Part shown: positions 34,826 to 43,048 of the stretch, piece after piece
How positions within the stretch are numbered: position 1 is the stretch's first letter
How the letters are laid out: every line of letters begins with the position of its first letter
NCBI RefSeq assembly: GCF_000011365.1
Contig: NC_004463.1
Span: 6,744,001 to 6,808,000 of the forward strand
Direction of reading: 5' to 3'
DNA length: 64,000 nucleotides
Origin: Bradyrhizobium diazoefficiens USDA 110
GTDB taxonomy: Bacteria; Pseudomonadota; Alphaproteobacteria; Rhizobiales; Xanthobacteraceae
The notes under the pieces: model-generated
Seen by the model: only the letters and a program-made list of their open reading frames with translations
Database searches by the model: none
What the model was told of the DNA's origin: nothing
Translations under genes and position numbers: made by a program

Positions 34826-37545
34826 GCTTCGAGATCAACGGCAAGACGTTTCCGCAGGAGCCGCGTGCCGGCCAGTGCCTCCGCACGTTCCTGCGCGAGC
34901 TCGGTCATTTCGGCGTCAAGAAGGGCTGCGATGCCGGCGATTGCGGCGCCTGCACCGTGCTGCTCGACGGCGAGCCGGTGCACAGCTGCCTGATCCCGGC
35001 GTTCCGCGCCGAGGGGCGCACTGTGACCACGATCGAGGGCCTCGGCGGCGAGCTCGGCGCGCATCCGATGCAGCAGGCCTTCCTCGATGCGCAGGGCTTT
35101 CAATGCGGCTTCTGCACCGCCGGCATGATCCTGACCTGCGCCTCGCTGAACCAGGCGCAGCGCACCGATCTCGGCGCCGCGCTGAAAGGCAATATCTGCC
35201 GCTGCACCGGCTATCGCGCGATCGAGGACGCGCTGCTCGGCAAGATCAACGTCGAGGAGAGCGTCGAGGCCGGCGCCGCCTTCGGCCGCAGCCTTCCGGC
35301 GCCAGCAGGTCCCGATGTCGTGCGCGGCAAGGCACGCTACACGTTCGACACGCAGATTGACGGCCTGCTGAACATCAAGCTGCTGCGCTCGCCTCACGCG
35401 CACGCCAGAATCACCGCGATCGACAAGTCTGCGGCGCTCAGCGTTCCCGGCGTGCATGCGGTGCTGACGCATGAGGACGCGCCATCGGTGCTGATCTCGA
35501 CCGCGCGGCACGAGAAGGACTGGATGGACCCCGAGGACACCCGCATCCTCGACGACGTCGTGCGCTTCATCGGCCAGAAGGTCGCGGCGGTCGTCGCCGA
35601 AAGCGAAGGCGCCGCCGAGGAAGCCTGCCGGAGGCTCAAGGTCACTTACGAGGTCCTGCCTGCGCTGATCGATCCAGAGCAGGCGATGGCGCCCGGCGCG
35701 CCCATCATTCATCCCGACCGCACCACCGAGAACCGCGTCGCCGACGCCAGGCGCAACCTTGCGGCTGAGACCCATGGCGAGTTCGGCGATGTCGCAGCAG
35801 CACTCGCCACATCCGCCGTCACCTACGAAGCCACCTTCCACAGCCATCGCGTGCAGCACGCCGCGCTGGAGACCCATGGCGGCCTCGCCTGGCTCGACGC
35901 CTCCGGTGTGCTTAACGTCCGCACCTCGACGCAGGTGCCGTTCCTGACCCGGCGCGCGCTGTCGGACATCTTCCAGCTGCCCATGGACAAGGTCCGCGTG
36001 TTCTGCGAGCGCGTCGGCGGCGGCTTTGGCGGCAAGCAGGAGATGTTCGTCGAGGATATCCTTGCGCTCGCCGCGCTGAAGACCGGACGCCCCGTGAAGC
36101 TGGAGCTCACCCGCGAGGAGCAGTTCATCGCGACGTCGACGCGGCATCCGATGCGGGTCCACATCAAGGCCGGTGCCGATGCCGACGGCAAGCTCACCGC
36201 ACTCCAGCTCGACGTGCTCTCCAACACCGGCGCCTACGGCAATCACGCCGGCCCGGTGATGTTCCACTCGCTGTCCGAGTCCATCGCCGTCTACAATTGT
36301 CCGAACAAGCGGGTCGACGGCTACGCCGTCTACACCAACACGGTGCCATCGGGTGCGTTTCGCGGCTATGGCCTGCCGCAGACGCTGATCGCGATCGAGG
36401 CCGCAATCGACGAGCTGGCCGGGCAGCTCGGCATCAGCCCCTACGACATGCGCCGGCGCAACATCGTCAAGCCAGGCGACCCCATGCTGTCGCCGCCGCC
36501 ATCCGAATTTCACGACGTGCTCTATGGCTCCTACGGGCTCGACCAGTGCCTCGATCTCGTCGAGCGCGCGATGCAGGCGGATGGCCCGCGGCCGGAGCTG
36601 TCGCCGGAATGGCTGATCGGCGATGGCATCGCGCTGACCATGATCGACACCGTGCCGCCCGCCGGCCACATCGCGGACGCCATGATCGCGCTCAACGACG
36701 ACGGCGGCTTCGATCTCACCGTCGGCACCGCCGAGTTCGGCAACGGCACCAGCACGGTCCACCGCCAGATCGCGGCGACGACGCTGGCGACCACCGTCGA
36801 CAGGATTCGCCTGCGCCAGTCCGACACCGCCCATGGCGGCCACGACACCGGCGCCTATGGCAGCGCGGGCACCTTCGTCGCCGGCAAGGCGACGCATGCA
36901 GCCGCCATGCAGCTTGCCACGGACTTGAGGGCGGCCGCGGCCGGCGCCTGGCTTTGCGATGTCGGAAGCTGCGCGCTCGAGGACGAGTTCGTCGTGAGCG
37001 GCGTCAGGCGCATGTCCTTTGTGGAGCTTGCGAAGCTTGCGCGCGAACGCGGCCAGCCGCTCGCAGCACAAGGCAATTCCGGCGGCACGCCGCGCTCGGT
37101 CGGCTTCAACGTGCAGGGCTTTCGCGTGGCGGTGAACAAGGGCACCGGCGAGCTCAAGATTCTCAGAAGCGTGCAGGCCGCCGACGCCGGCGTCGTCGCC
37201 AATCCCATGCAGTGCCGCGGCCAGGTCGAGGGCGGCGTCGCGCAGGCGCTTGGTGCTGCGCTCTACGAGGAGATGGTGATCGACGCGGACGGCCGCGTCA
37301 CCAACGCCAAGTTCCGCGACTACCACCTGCCCTCCTTCGCGGACGTGCCGCGCACCGAAGTCTTCTTCGCCGAGACCTCCGACACCATCGGCCCCTTGGG
37401 CGCGAAGTCGATGAGCGAGAGTCCGTACAATCCGGTCGCCGCGGCGCTCGGCAACGCGATTGCAGACGCCACCGGCATCCGCTTCACGGCGCCGCCGTTC
37501 AAGCCGGACCGGCTGTTTCCGGCGCTGCACGATAAATTTGGTTAG
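34822..37545 (+). CDS. Xanthine dehydrogenase, fused 2Fe-2S and molybdopterin subunit
   Basis: The 907-residue protein joins an N-terminal iron-sulfur unit to a C-terminal molybdenum-cofactor unit, with no FAD domain between. Plant-type 2Fe-2S cysteines lie in KKGCDAGDCGACTVLLDG (about residue 35-55) and the second cluster in CGFCTAGM and CRCTGY (about 95-135). The molybdopterin part has GGGFGGKQ, AFRGYGLPQ and the late GAKSMSESPYNP with the expected catalytic Glu. Together with the FAD subunit it makes a two-gene xanthine dehydrogenase. No XdhC maturation protein is nearby. Confidence 0.88.
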   Translation: MSFEINGKTFPQEPRAGQCLRTFLRELGHFGVKKGCDAGDCGACTVLLDGEPVHSCLIPAFRAEGRTVTTIEGLGGELGAHPMQQAFLDAQGFQCGFCTAGMILTCASLNQAQRTDLGAALKGNICRCTGYRAIEDALLGKINVEESVEAGAAFGRSLPAPAGPDVVRGKARYTFDTQIDGLLNIKLLRSPHAHARITAIDKSAALSVPGVHAVLTHEDAPSVLISTARHEKDWMDPEDTRILDDVVRFIGQKVAAVVAESEGAAEEACRRLKVTYEVLPALIDPEQAMAPGAPIIHPDRTTENRVADARRNLAAETHGEFGDVAAALATSAVTYEATFHSHRVQHAALETHGGLAWLDASGVLNVRTSTQVPFLTRRALSDIFQLPMDKVRVFCERVGGGFGGKQEMFVEDILALAALKTGRPVKLELTREEQFIATSTRHPMRVHIKAGADADGKLTALQLDVLSNTGAYGNHAGPVMFHSLSESIAVYNCPNKRVDGYAVYTNTVPSGAFRGYGLPQTLIAIEAAIDELAGQLGISPYDMRRRNIVKPGDPMLSPPPSEFHDVLYGSYGLDQCLDLVERAMQADGPRPELSPEWLIGDGIALTMIDTVPPAGHIADAMIALNDDGGFDLTVGTAEFGNGTSTVHRQIAATTLATTVDRIRLRQSDTAHGGHDTGAYGSAGTFVAGKATHAAAMQLATDLRAAAAGAWLCDVGSCALEDEFVVSGVRRMSFVELAKLARERGQPLAAQGNSGGTPRSVGFNVQGFRVAVNKGTGELKILRSVQAADAGVVANPMQCRGQVEGGVAQALGAALYEEMVIDADGRVTNAKFRDYHLPSFADVPRTEVFFAETSDTIGPLGAKSMSESPYNPVAAALGNAIADATGIRFTAPPFKPDRLFPALHDKFG

Positions 37546-37567
37546 GCCTATTTTGGGGGATTCATTC

Positions 37568-38965
37568 GTGAGCAGCGAGGTCCATCCCGTCGACGAAGTC
37601 CTGCCGGTCCCGCGCCTGCTCGCGCTCGGGCTCCAGCATGTGCTGGTGATGTATGCCGGCGCGGTCGCGGTGCCGCTGATCATCGGACGCGCGCTGAAGC
37701 TGCCGCCGGAGGACGTCGCCTTCCTGATCAGCGCCGACCTGTTCGCCTGCGGGCTTGCGACGCTGGTGCAATGCCTCGGCTTCCCCGGCGTCGGCATCCG
37801 CCTGCCCGTGATGATGGGCGTAACGTTTGCCTCGGTCGGACCGATGCTCTCGATGGCCGCCGCGCCCGACATCGGCCTGCTCGGCATCTACGGCTCCGTC
37901 ATCGCCGCCGGCCTGTTCGGCATCGTCGCCGCGCCCTTCGTCAGCCGGCTGCTGCCGCTGTTTCCGCCGGTCGTCACCGGCAGCATCATTCTCGTCATCG
38001 GCATCTCCTTGATGCGGGTCGGGATCAACTGGGCCGGCGGCGGCCTGCCGACCTTGACGAAGGTCGTCGACGGCGTTGCCGGCAGCTTTCCCAATCCGGC
38101 CTATGGGCAATTGCAGGGGCTCGGCATTTCGCTGTTCGTGCTGCTTTTCATCCTCGGCCTGATCAAATGGGGCACCGGCTTCCTCGCCAACGTCTCCGTG
38201 CTGCTCGGCATCGTCGCCGGCGCCGTGCTCGCGACCATTCTGAGCGTGATGCATTTCGACAAGGTCAGTGCTGCCTCCTGGGGCGCGCTGGTGATCCCGT
38301 TCCGCTTCGGCATGCCGCAATTCCACCTCGTGCCCGTCGTCACCATGTGTGTCGTCATGATCGTGGTGATGATCGAGTCGCTCGGCATGTTCCTCGCGCT
38401 CGGCGACATCACCGGCAAGACGGTCGACCGCGAAGCCCTGAGCCGAGGCCTGCGCGCCGACGGCGTCGGCACGCTGCTCGGCGGCATCTTCAACACCTTT
38501 CCCTACACCTCGTTCTCGCAGAATGTCGGCCTCGTCTCCGTCACCGGCGTGCGCTCGCGCTGGGTGACGGTGACGGGCGGCTGCATCATGCTCGGCCTCG
38601 GCCTGTTGCCGAAGCTCGCGGCGCTGGTCGAGGCGGTGCCGCTGGTCGTGCTCGGCGGCGCGGGCCTCGTGATGTTCGGCATGGTCGCGGCAACAGGCGC
38701 GCGCATCCTCACCTCGGTCGATTTCCGCACCAACCGCTACAATCTCTTCATCGTCGCGATCTCGATCGGCTTCGGCCTGATCCCGCTCGCCGCGCCCGGG
38801 TTCTTCCGGAACCTGCCGCATGATCTACAGCCGCTGCTGGAGTCCGGCATTTTGCTTTGTGCGGTGGTCTCGGTACTGCTCAACGCCTTCTTCAACGGCT
38901 TGGGCGGCGGCGCTGCGGCCGAGGCGGATGCAGCGGCAGTCGCGTCATCCGCACAACATGTCTAG
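37568..38965 (+). CDS. NCS2 xanthine/urate permease
   Basis: The 465-residue protein starts with GTG at 37568 and has about 12-14 membrane segments. LALGLQHVLVMYAGAVAVPL near residue 17 is the UraA/UacT signature, and IESLGMFLALGDITG with NTFPYTSFSQNVGLVSVTGV matches the NAT motif region (QNVGLVSVTGVRSR). Such proteins import xanthine, uric acid or both by proton symport. It lies 22 bases after xanthine dehydrogenase and is co-transcribed. Its stop codon directly abuts the convergent decarboxylase/hydrolase gene stop. Confidence 0.9.
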   Translation: MSSEVHPVDEVLPVPRLLALGLQHVLVMYAGAVAVPLIIGRALKLPPEDVAFLISADLFACGLATLVQCLGFPGVGIRLPVMMGVTFASVGPMLSMAAAPDIGLLGIYGSVIAAGLFGIVAAPFVSRLLPLFPPVVTGSIILVIGISLMRVGINWAGGGLPTLTKVVDGVAGSFPNPAYGQLQGLGISLFVLLFILGLIKWGTGFLANVSVLLGIVAGAVLATILSVMHFDKVSAASWGALVIPFRFGMPQFHLVPVVTMCVVMIVVMIESLGMFLALGDITGKTVDREALSRGLRADGVGTLLGGIFNTFPYTSFSQNVGLVSVTGVRSRWVTVTGGCIMLGLGLLPKLAALVEAVPLVVLGGAGLVMFGMVAATGARILTSVDFRTNRYNLFIVAISIGFGLIPLAAPGFFRNLPHDLQPLLESGILLCAVVSVLLNAFFNGLGGGAAAEADAAAVASSAQHV

Positions 38966-39853
38966 CTAGCTGCCGCGATAGGTCGCGTAGCTCCAGGGCG
39001 TGACCAGCAGCGGCACGTGGTAGTGATTTTCCGGCTCGCTGATCGCAAAGCGCAATGGGATCTCGTCGAGGAACGGCGGCTCCGACAGCGGCACGTTGCG
39101 CTCGGCGTAATATTTGGCGACGCGGAAGCGAAGCTCGTAGCGGCCGATCGGAAGCGGACGGCCGCCGATCAACGGCTGATCGGTACGCCCATCCGCATTG
39201 GTGACGGTGCGCGCGATGACGCGGCTCTCGCCGAGACTCGCAAGCTCGATCAGCTCCACCGGGATGCCTGGCGCGGGCTTGCCGGCGTGATTGTCCAGCA
39301 CATGCGTCGAGAGCCGGCCGTGCACCTTGAGCTTGTCGTCGGCGACGACGAGCTGGTCGAGCCGCAGCGCCGAGATGCGGCCGATCTCCTCGATCGCACG
39401 TCGCGTCTCGGTCTTGGCAATATTGAGCAGCCGCGTTTCGAAGTCGCGCAGCACGGAATCCTTCGTGTGACGGCGCACGCAGACGATGTAGGGGAAGCCG
39501 AACTTTTCACGGTACGCATTGTTGACGCGCTCGAACGCGGCATATTCGGCGTCCGACAGCCGGTCGAGCCCGGCGCTGTTCTGCTCGTCGGTCGATTCCG
39601 CCGTCAGGCCCGCGGCGCGCTGGGTCTTGTTGGCGAGATCGGGATGCGCCCGGATCAGCGCCAGCTGCACGTCGGGCTCGGCGCTCTGGATCGCGGCCAT
39701 CAGCGCGGCGTGCAACTGGTTGATGCCGGTGAACGGCCGCTGCCCGGCGAGCTTCTCCGCAATCCACGGCGAATATTCGACGACATTGGCGAGGGCCGCG
39801 ACGAAGTCGGCTTTGTCGGCGGCGTTGAGATCGGCGAGCGAGATTTGCGACAT
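38966..39853 (-). CDS. Fused OHCU decarboxylase / 5-hydroxyisourate hydrolase
   Basis: The 295-residue protein joins UraD and UraH activities. Residues about 1-165 are the OHCU decarboxylase with His70 in RAHPDLANK, and about 172-295 are the transthyretin-like HIU hydrolase with LSTHVLDNHAGKPAPGIPVE and the C-terminal YRGS. The hydrolase opens 5-hydroxyisourate and the decarboxylase then makes S-allantoin. The domain order is that of plant transthyretin-like protein. It is the last gene of the DUF3830-puuE operon, starting seven bases after the allantoinase stop. Confidence 0.92.
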   Translation of the reverse strand: MSQISLADLNAADKADFVAALANVVEYSPWIAEKLAGQRPFTGINQLHAALMAAIQSAEPDVQLALIRAHPDLANKTQRAAGLTAESTDEQNSAGLDRLSDAEYAAFERVNNAYREKFGFPYIVCVRRHTKDSVLRDFETRLLNIAKTETRRAIEEIGRISALRLDQLVVADDKLKVHGRLSTHVLDNHAGKPAPGIPVELIELASLGESRVIARTVTNADGRTDQPLIGGRPLPIGRYELRFRVAKYYAERNVPLSEPPFLDEIPLRFAISEPENHYHVPLLVTPWSYATYRGS

Positions 39854-39860
39854 CACACCT

Positions 39861-40796
39861 TCACCCGATCTCGAAGGCGTCGGCAGCAAGATGCGCGTGC
39901 TTGTCGTGCCAGTGCTGCGCGATCTGGAGCCGCGTCGGCACCCAGACGCGCTCGTGCTTGCCGATGTAATCCAGGAAGCGGATCAACCCCGCGGCCCGGC
40001 CCGGCCGGCCGGCGAGGCGGCAATGCAGCCCCACCGACATCATCTTCGGCGCGGTCTCGCCTTCGGCGTAGAGCACGTCGAAGGCGTCCTTCAGATAGGT
40101 GTAGAACTGCTCACCTTCGGCAAAGCCCTGCGGGTTGATGAACCGCATGTCGTTGGCGTCCAGCGTATAGGGAATGATGAGCTGCTTGCCCCTGGCGCCC
40201 TTGACCCAATAGGGCAGATCATCGGCATAGGAGTCGCAGAGATAGAGGAAGCCGCCCTCCTCCATCAGGAGGCGGTTGGTGTTGATCGAGGAGCGCCCGG
40301 TGTACCAGCCGAGCGGCCGCGACCCCGTCGCCTCGAGGTGGACGCGGATCGACTCGGCGATCTCGGCGCGCTCCTGCGCCTCGGTCATGTCCTTGTGCTC
40401 GATCCATTTCAGGCTGTGGCTGGCGATGTCCCAGCCGGACTCCTTCATCGCGGCGACGATTTCCGGATTCCGCTTCAGCGCGGTGGCGACGCCGAACACG
40501 GTGGTCGGCCATTTGCGCTCATCGAACATCCGCCACAGCCGCCAGAAGCCGGCGCGCGAGCCATATTCGAACATCGATTCGATATTGGCGTGGCGCTGGC
40601 CCGGCCAGGGCTGCGCGCCGAGCACGTCGGACAGGAAGGCTTCCGAGGCGCGATCGCCGTGCAGGATGTTGTTCTCGCCGCCTTCCTCGAAATTGACGAC
40701 GAACTGCACCGCGACCCGCGCGTTGCCCGGCCATTGCGGATGCGGCGGGTTGCGGCCGTAGCCGCGGAGATCGCGCGGGTAGCGGGTATCAGTCAC
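39861..40796 (-). CDS. puuE: Allantoinase PuuE (polysaccharide deacetylase fold)
   Basis: The 311-residue protein belongs to the NodB-like carbohydrate esterase fold group used by PuuE allantoinases. YGRNPPHPQWPGNARVAVQFVV near the N-terminus, NFEEGGENNILHGD and ASHSLKWIEH are typical. It hydrolyses allantoin to allantoate without the amidohydrolase metal centre. The start codon is GTG, immediately after the DUF3830 stop codon (TGAGTG), so translation is coupled. It works between the fused decarboxylase/hydrolase and allantoate amidohydrolase. Confidence 0.9.
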   Translation of the reverse strand: MTDTRYPRDLRGYGRNPPHPQWPGNARVAVQFVVNFEEGGENNILHGDRASEAFLSDVLGAQPWPGQRHANIESMFEYGSRAGFWRLWRMFDERKWPTTVFGVATALKRNPEIVAAMKESGWDIASHSLKWIEHKDMTEAQERAEIAESIRVHLEATGSRPLGWYTGRSSINTNRLLMEEGGFLYLCDSYADDLPYWVKGARGKQLIIPYTLDANDMRFINPQGFAEGEQFYTYLKDAFDVLYAEGETAPKMMSVGLHCRLAGRPGRAAGLIRFLDYIGKHERVWVPTRLQIAQHWHDKHAHLAADAFEIG

Positions 40797-41210
40797 TCAG
40801 ACTTCCTCGAAGCGGATCGGCAGCGCGCCCTTCCACAGCACGCTCTTGCCCAGCGTCGCCAGATTCTCCAGCCCCGAGGTCACCGTGATGAAGTGATTGC
40901 CGGCGAGCTGGCCCATCTTGCTCGCGAAGCTCACGCCGCCATAGGCCATCAGGATCTCGGTCTCGCTGATGCCGCCGGGATAGAGGATGATCTGGCCCGG
41001 TGCGGGATAGCTGGTGTGGTTCTCGTAGCCGACGCCGAAATCGAGGTCGCCGAGCGGCATCCACACCGCCTCGCCGCTCCAGCGCACGTGGATGATGTGG
41101 CTTTCGAACGGCATAGCCTTGCGGAACGCGGCAACGGTCTTGGGCGCCAGTTGCTCCTCGAAGCGAGCATCGAAGGTATAGTCGCCGGCACGGATAACGA
41201 GTTTGCTCAT
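40797..41210 (-). CDS. DUF3830 family protein
   Basis: The 137-residue protein matches DUF3830, predicted to have a cyclophilin-like beta-barrel fold (SHIIHVRWSGEAVWMPLG and PGGISETEILMAYGG are typical). Function is unknown. It is the first gene of the allantoinase operon with zero spacing to puuE, and a sigma-54-like site precedes it, so a role in ureide metabolism is likely. Confidence 0.85.
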   Translation of the reverse strand: MSKLVIRAGDYTFDARFEEQLAPKTVAAFRKAMPFESHIIHVRWSGEAVWMPLGDLDFGVGYENHTSYPAPGQIILYPGGISETEILMAYGGVSFASKMGQLAGNHFITVTSGLENLATLGKSVLWKGALPIRFEEV

Positions 41211-41257
41211 CTCATCTCTCTGGATCGGGGGCTAAAGGCCCCACGGGGAACTTTCAA

Positions 41258-41272
41258 GCAAAGAGCATTCCA
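41258..41272 (-). promoter_or_regulatory. Sigma-54 promoter candidate of DUF3830-puuE-uraDH operon
   Basis: The minus strand reads TGGAATGCTCTTTGC, keeping GG-N10-GC and TTGCT but lacking the CAC core. It is 47 bases upstream of the DUF3830 start. Confidence 0.5.
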
Positions 41273-41300
41273 TCGGGCTTCGCGCAAGGGGCGCGGCCCC

Positions 41301-41579
41301 TCACCTGCGGTCGTAGGACCAGCCGAAAATGCCGCTCCGCCGCGTCTCCGGCTCGGGCTCGGCGGCAGGCGGCGGCGCCTCCTTGAGTTCCGCCTGCGGC
41401 GGGGGTGGAGGCGGTGCGGGAAGGTTCTCGCATTTCATCGAGTAGACCAGCTTGCCGTCCGCGGTCCGCCCGATCGGCGCGCAGGGGTCCGGATGCGCCG
41501 CCGCACTCTTCGGAGTGAGCTTGACCTGCGCCGCGGCCGGCGAGGAGATCAGAAGAAGGACCAGCAGATATTTCGACAT
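41301..41579 (-). CDS. Secreted proline-rich hypothetical protein
   Basis: The 92-residue product begins with a signal peptide (MSKYLLVLLLISSPAAAQ). The mature part has two cysteines and an acidic proline-rich linker (APPPPPPQAELKEAPPPA), suggesting an extended periplasmic segment. The start at 41579 lacks the upstream extension. No family is recognised. Confidence 0.6.
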   Translation of the reverse strand: MSKYLLVLLLISSPAAAQVKLTPKSAAAHPDPCAPIGRTADGKLVYSMKCENLPAPPPPPPQAELKEAPPPAAEPEPETRRSGIFGWSYDRR

Positions 41580-41821
41580 CGTTGTCGCCTGAAAACCAAT
41601 TCGCCCCATTCAACCGGATTGCCGGGGGCAAGTCCATCGGGCCCAACCGGCCGATTGCCGAATATTTAGCCGGGACCAAAAAATTTGCTCGCCGCAACGT
41701 GATGGCTGCGCTTCCGATCGTGAGGCCGGCGCTGCTGATATTTGGCAGGGCCCATCGCCATGTCAGCCGCGACGACGAAATCATGTCTCACAGCCGGAGC
41801 GTCGTCACGGGAGAAACAACG

Positions 41822-42040
41822 ATGCAAAAGACTTTCGCCATTCTCGGCGCAACGCTGATTGCCGCCGCCACCATCCAGACCGCCGCAGCCAGCGACCGCC
41901 ACCACGCCCGCAAGGCGCAACCGGCTCCCATCACTCAATCGGTACGCGACTCCAACGCCGCACTCTGGCCGTCGCAGCCGACCGCGCCCGACTGGTCGCG
42001 CTACGCCAACGGCGCCATGTCGGCGCCGGCGGGACGGTGA
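41822..42040 (+). CDS. Small secreted hypothetical protein, 72 residues
   Basis: The start at 41822 follows a GGGAG ribosome site and gives a signal peptide (MQKTFAILGATLIAAATIQ, cleaved at AAA-S). The mature part is His/Arg-rich then ends APDWSRYANGAMSAPAGR. No family recognised. It is followed directly by the repeat stack. Confidence 0.6.
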   Translation: MQKTFAILGATLIAAATIQTAAASDRHHARKAQPAPITQSVRDSNAALWPSQPTAPDWSRYANGAMSAPAGR

Positions 42041-42080
42041 TGCTGGAAGCCTAGCGCGATAGAGCGCAACTGCTTCAATG

Positions 42081-42199
42081 CCGTCATTGCGAGGAGCCCG
42101 CGACAAAATTGCGAAGCAATTTTGCGCTGATGCGACGAAGCAATCCAGACCGCCTCCGCGGAAAGACTCTGGATTGCTTCGCTGCGCTCGCAATGACGG
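42081..42199. repeat. Nested palindromic repeat (CCGTCATTGCGA type)
   Basis: A perfect 12-bp terminal inverted repeat CCGTCATTGCGA/TCGCAATGACGG encloses inner arms GAAGCAATCCAG (42137-42148) and CTGGATTGCTTC (42169-42180), and a further hairpin AAAATTGC-GAA-GCAATTTT at 42105-42123. I recall near-identical sequences scattered through Bradyrhizobium and Rhodopseudomonas genomes. The nested structure resembles a non-autonomous element. Confidence 0.8.
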
Positions 42200-42319
42200 A
42201 GCGAGACGCATCGGCGTCATCCTCTAACTCGAGTCCCGACTCGCAGACACGCCTTCCCGTCCTCGCGGCTTAATTCGCCCGAGCTTTGCTTCGTCGCTCC
42301 ACCCTCATTAGCCAAGAGG

Positions 42320-42433
42320 GCGCAGGGAAGGCCGGGTGCTGACCTAGCACCCGCGGTCCGCTGCGCGAAAGGTAGCGCAAAAGAACCGCACAGCAGCATA
42401 CAGGTGTAGCCAATCACTCGGCCTTCCCTGCGC
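42320..42433. ncRNA. Possible structured RNA within the repeat
   Basis: GCGCAGGGAAGGCCGGGTG (42320-42338) pairs with CACTCGGCCTTCCCTGCGC (42415-42433) over 19 positions, with one G-T wobble. The enclosed 76 bases hold further pairing potential, including GGGTGCT-GACCT-AGCACCC (42334-42352), which competes with the outer stem. This is a structural reading only, and transcription is unknown. Confidence 0.35.
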
Positions 42434-42839
42434 AGTGGTTGGACGGCTTATGCCGTGCTCTCCCGGGAGCCGAGTTCGTTCTGGCCTCCCTCGCTCTCGC
42501 GAAAGTCGCCGGCACCGCGCCGGTTGACGCAACTGCCGCATTCGCAAGAGCTTGACCGTAGCAACGACGGCCAGGACCACACGGTTTTGCCGTACGCACG
42601 GCTCGCTTGCTCGCCGCAGTTTTCCCGGCCCTGTCGACGGAGCCGGAAACTTACAGGCGAGACGAACCTGACAGCGCCGCTCATCCAGCGCGAAGTCCTG
42701 GGCTCACGGAGAGCAATCCGCCCTGCCCTTGACCTCTCGCGCCCGACGCTGCCGCGTCCACCGCAAGCCCGGCTCGCGAAACGTGACGACACAAGATCGC
42801 CCCTCAAGGATGAGCCGGGATGGGCGACACATACGGTAT

Positions 42840-42852
42840 TTCCGAATTTCGG
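42840..42852. promoter_or_regulatory. Copy of S24-repressor-like palindrome in repeat
   Basis: TTCCGAATTTCGG is identical to bases 4454-4466 before the S24 repressor gene. It sits near the end of the long repeat, where promoter-like AT-rich bases (GGAATATTTTTGCG) follow. Confidence 0.4.
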
Positions 42853-42920
42853 TAAAGTGGAATATTTTTGCGCAAGTGGATTGACAGCTTCGCAGGTGTT
42901 TTGCCCGTCGGGCAAGATCT

Positions 42921-43006
42921 CGTAGCCCGGATGAGCGAAGCGACATCCGGGGTCTTGCCACGCGCTACAGCGGTCCCGGGTATCGCTGCGCTCACCCGGG
43001 CTGCGA
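42921..43006. repeat. Short palindromic repeat (GTAGCCCGGATGAGC type)
   Basis: CGTAGCCCGGATGAGCGAAGC faces TATCGCTGCGCTCACCCGGGCTGCG, an imperfect palindrome with a central CGCTACAGCGG. This unit is another high-copy intergenic repeat I recall from Bradyrhizobium. Confidence 0.65.
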
Positions 43007-43048
43007 CGAAACAGCTATGGCGAAAACAGCCGACTAATACGGCTGATA

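Larger units (their letters stand above)
42231..42920. repeat. Long dispersed repeat element of unknown function
   Basis: About 0.7 kb without coding signs on either strand. The sequence (for example CCTTCCCGTCCTCGCGGC and GGACCACACGGTTTTGCCG) resembles a large intergenic element I recall from many Bradyrhizobium loci. It carries a 19-bp inverted repeat (42320-42338 with 42415-42433) and the palindrome at 42840-42852. The 155-codon minus-strand frame inside it is not believable as a gene. Identity and copy number need a genome search. Confidence 0.65.

Noticed and set aside
34723..37887. A 1054-codon open frame opposite xanthine dehydrogenase
   Set aside because: It mirrors the codon structure of the real gene, has no recognisable domains and arises from high GC. 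Similar long frames opposite the ClC and TonB receptor genes were left out for the same reason.
42448..42915. 155-codon minus-strand frame in the repeat region
   Set aside because: Lies within a dispersed repeat, has Arg/Ser-rich shadow-like sequence and no credible ribosome site. Likely the source of spurious hypothetical proteins in other genomes.
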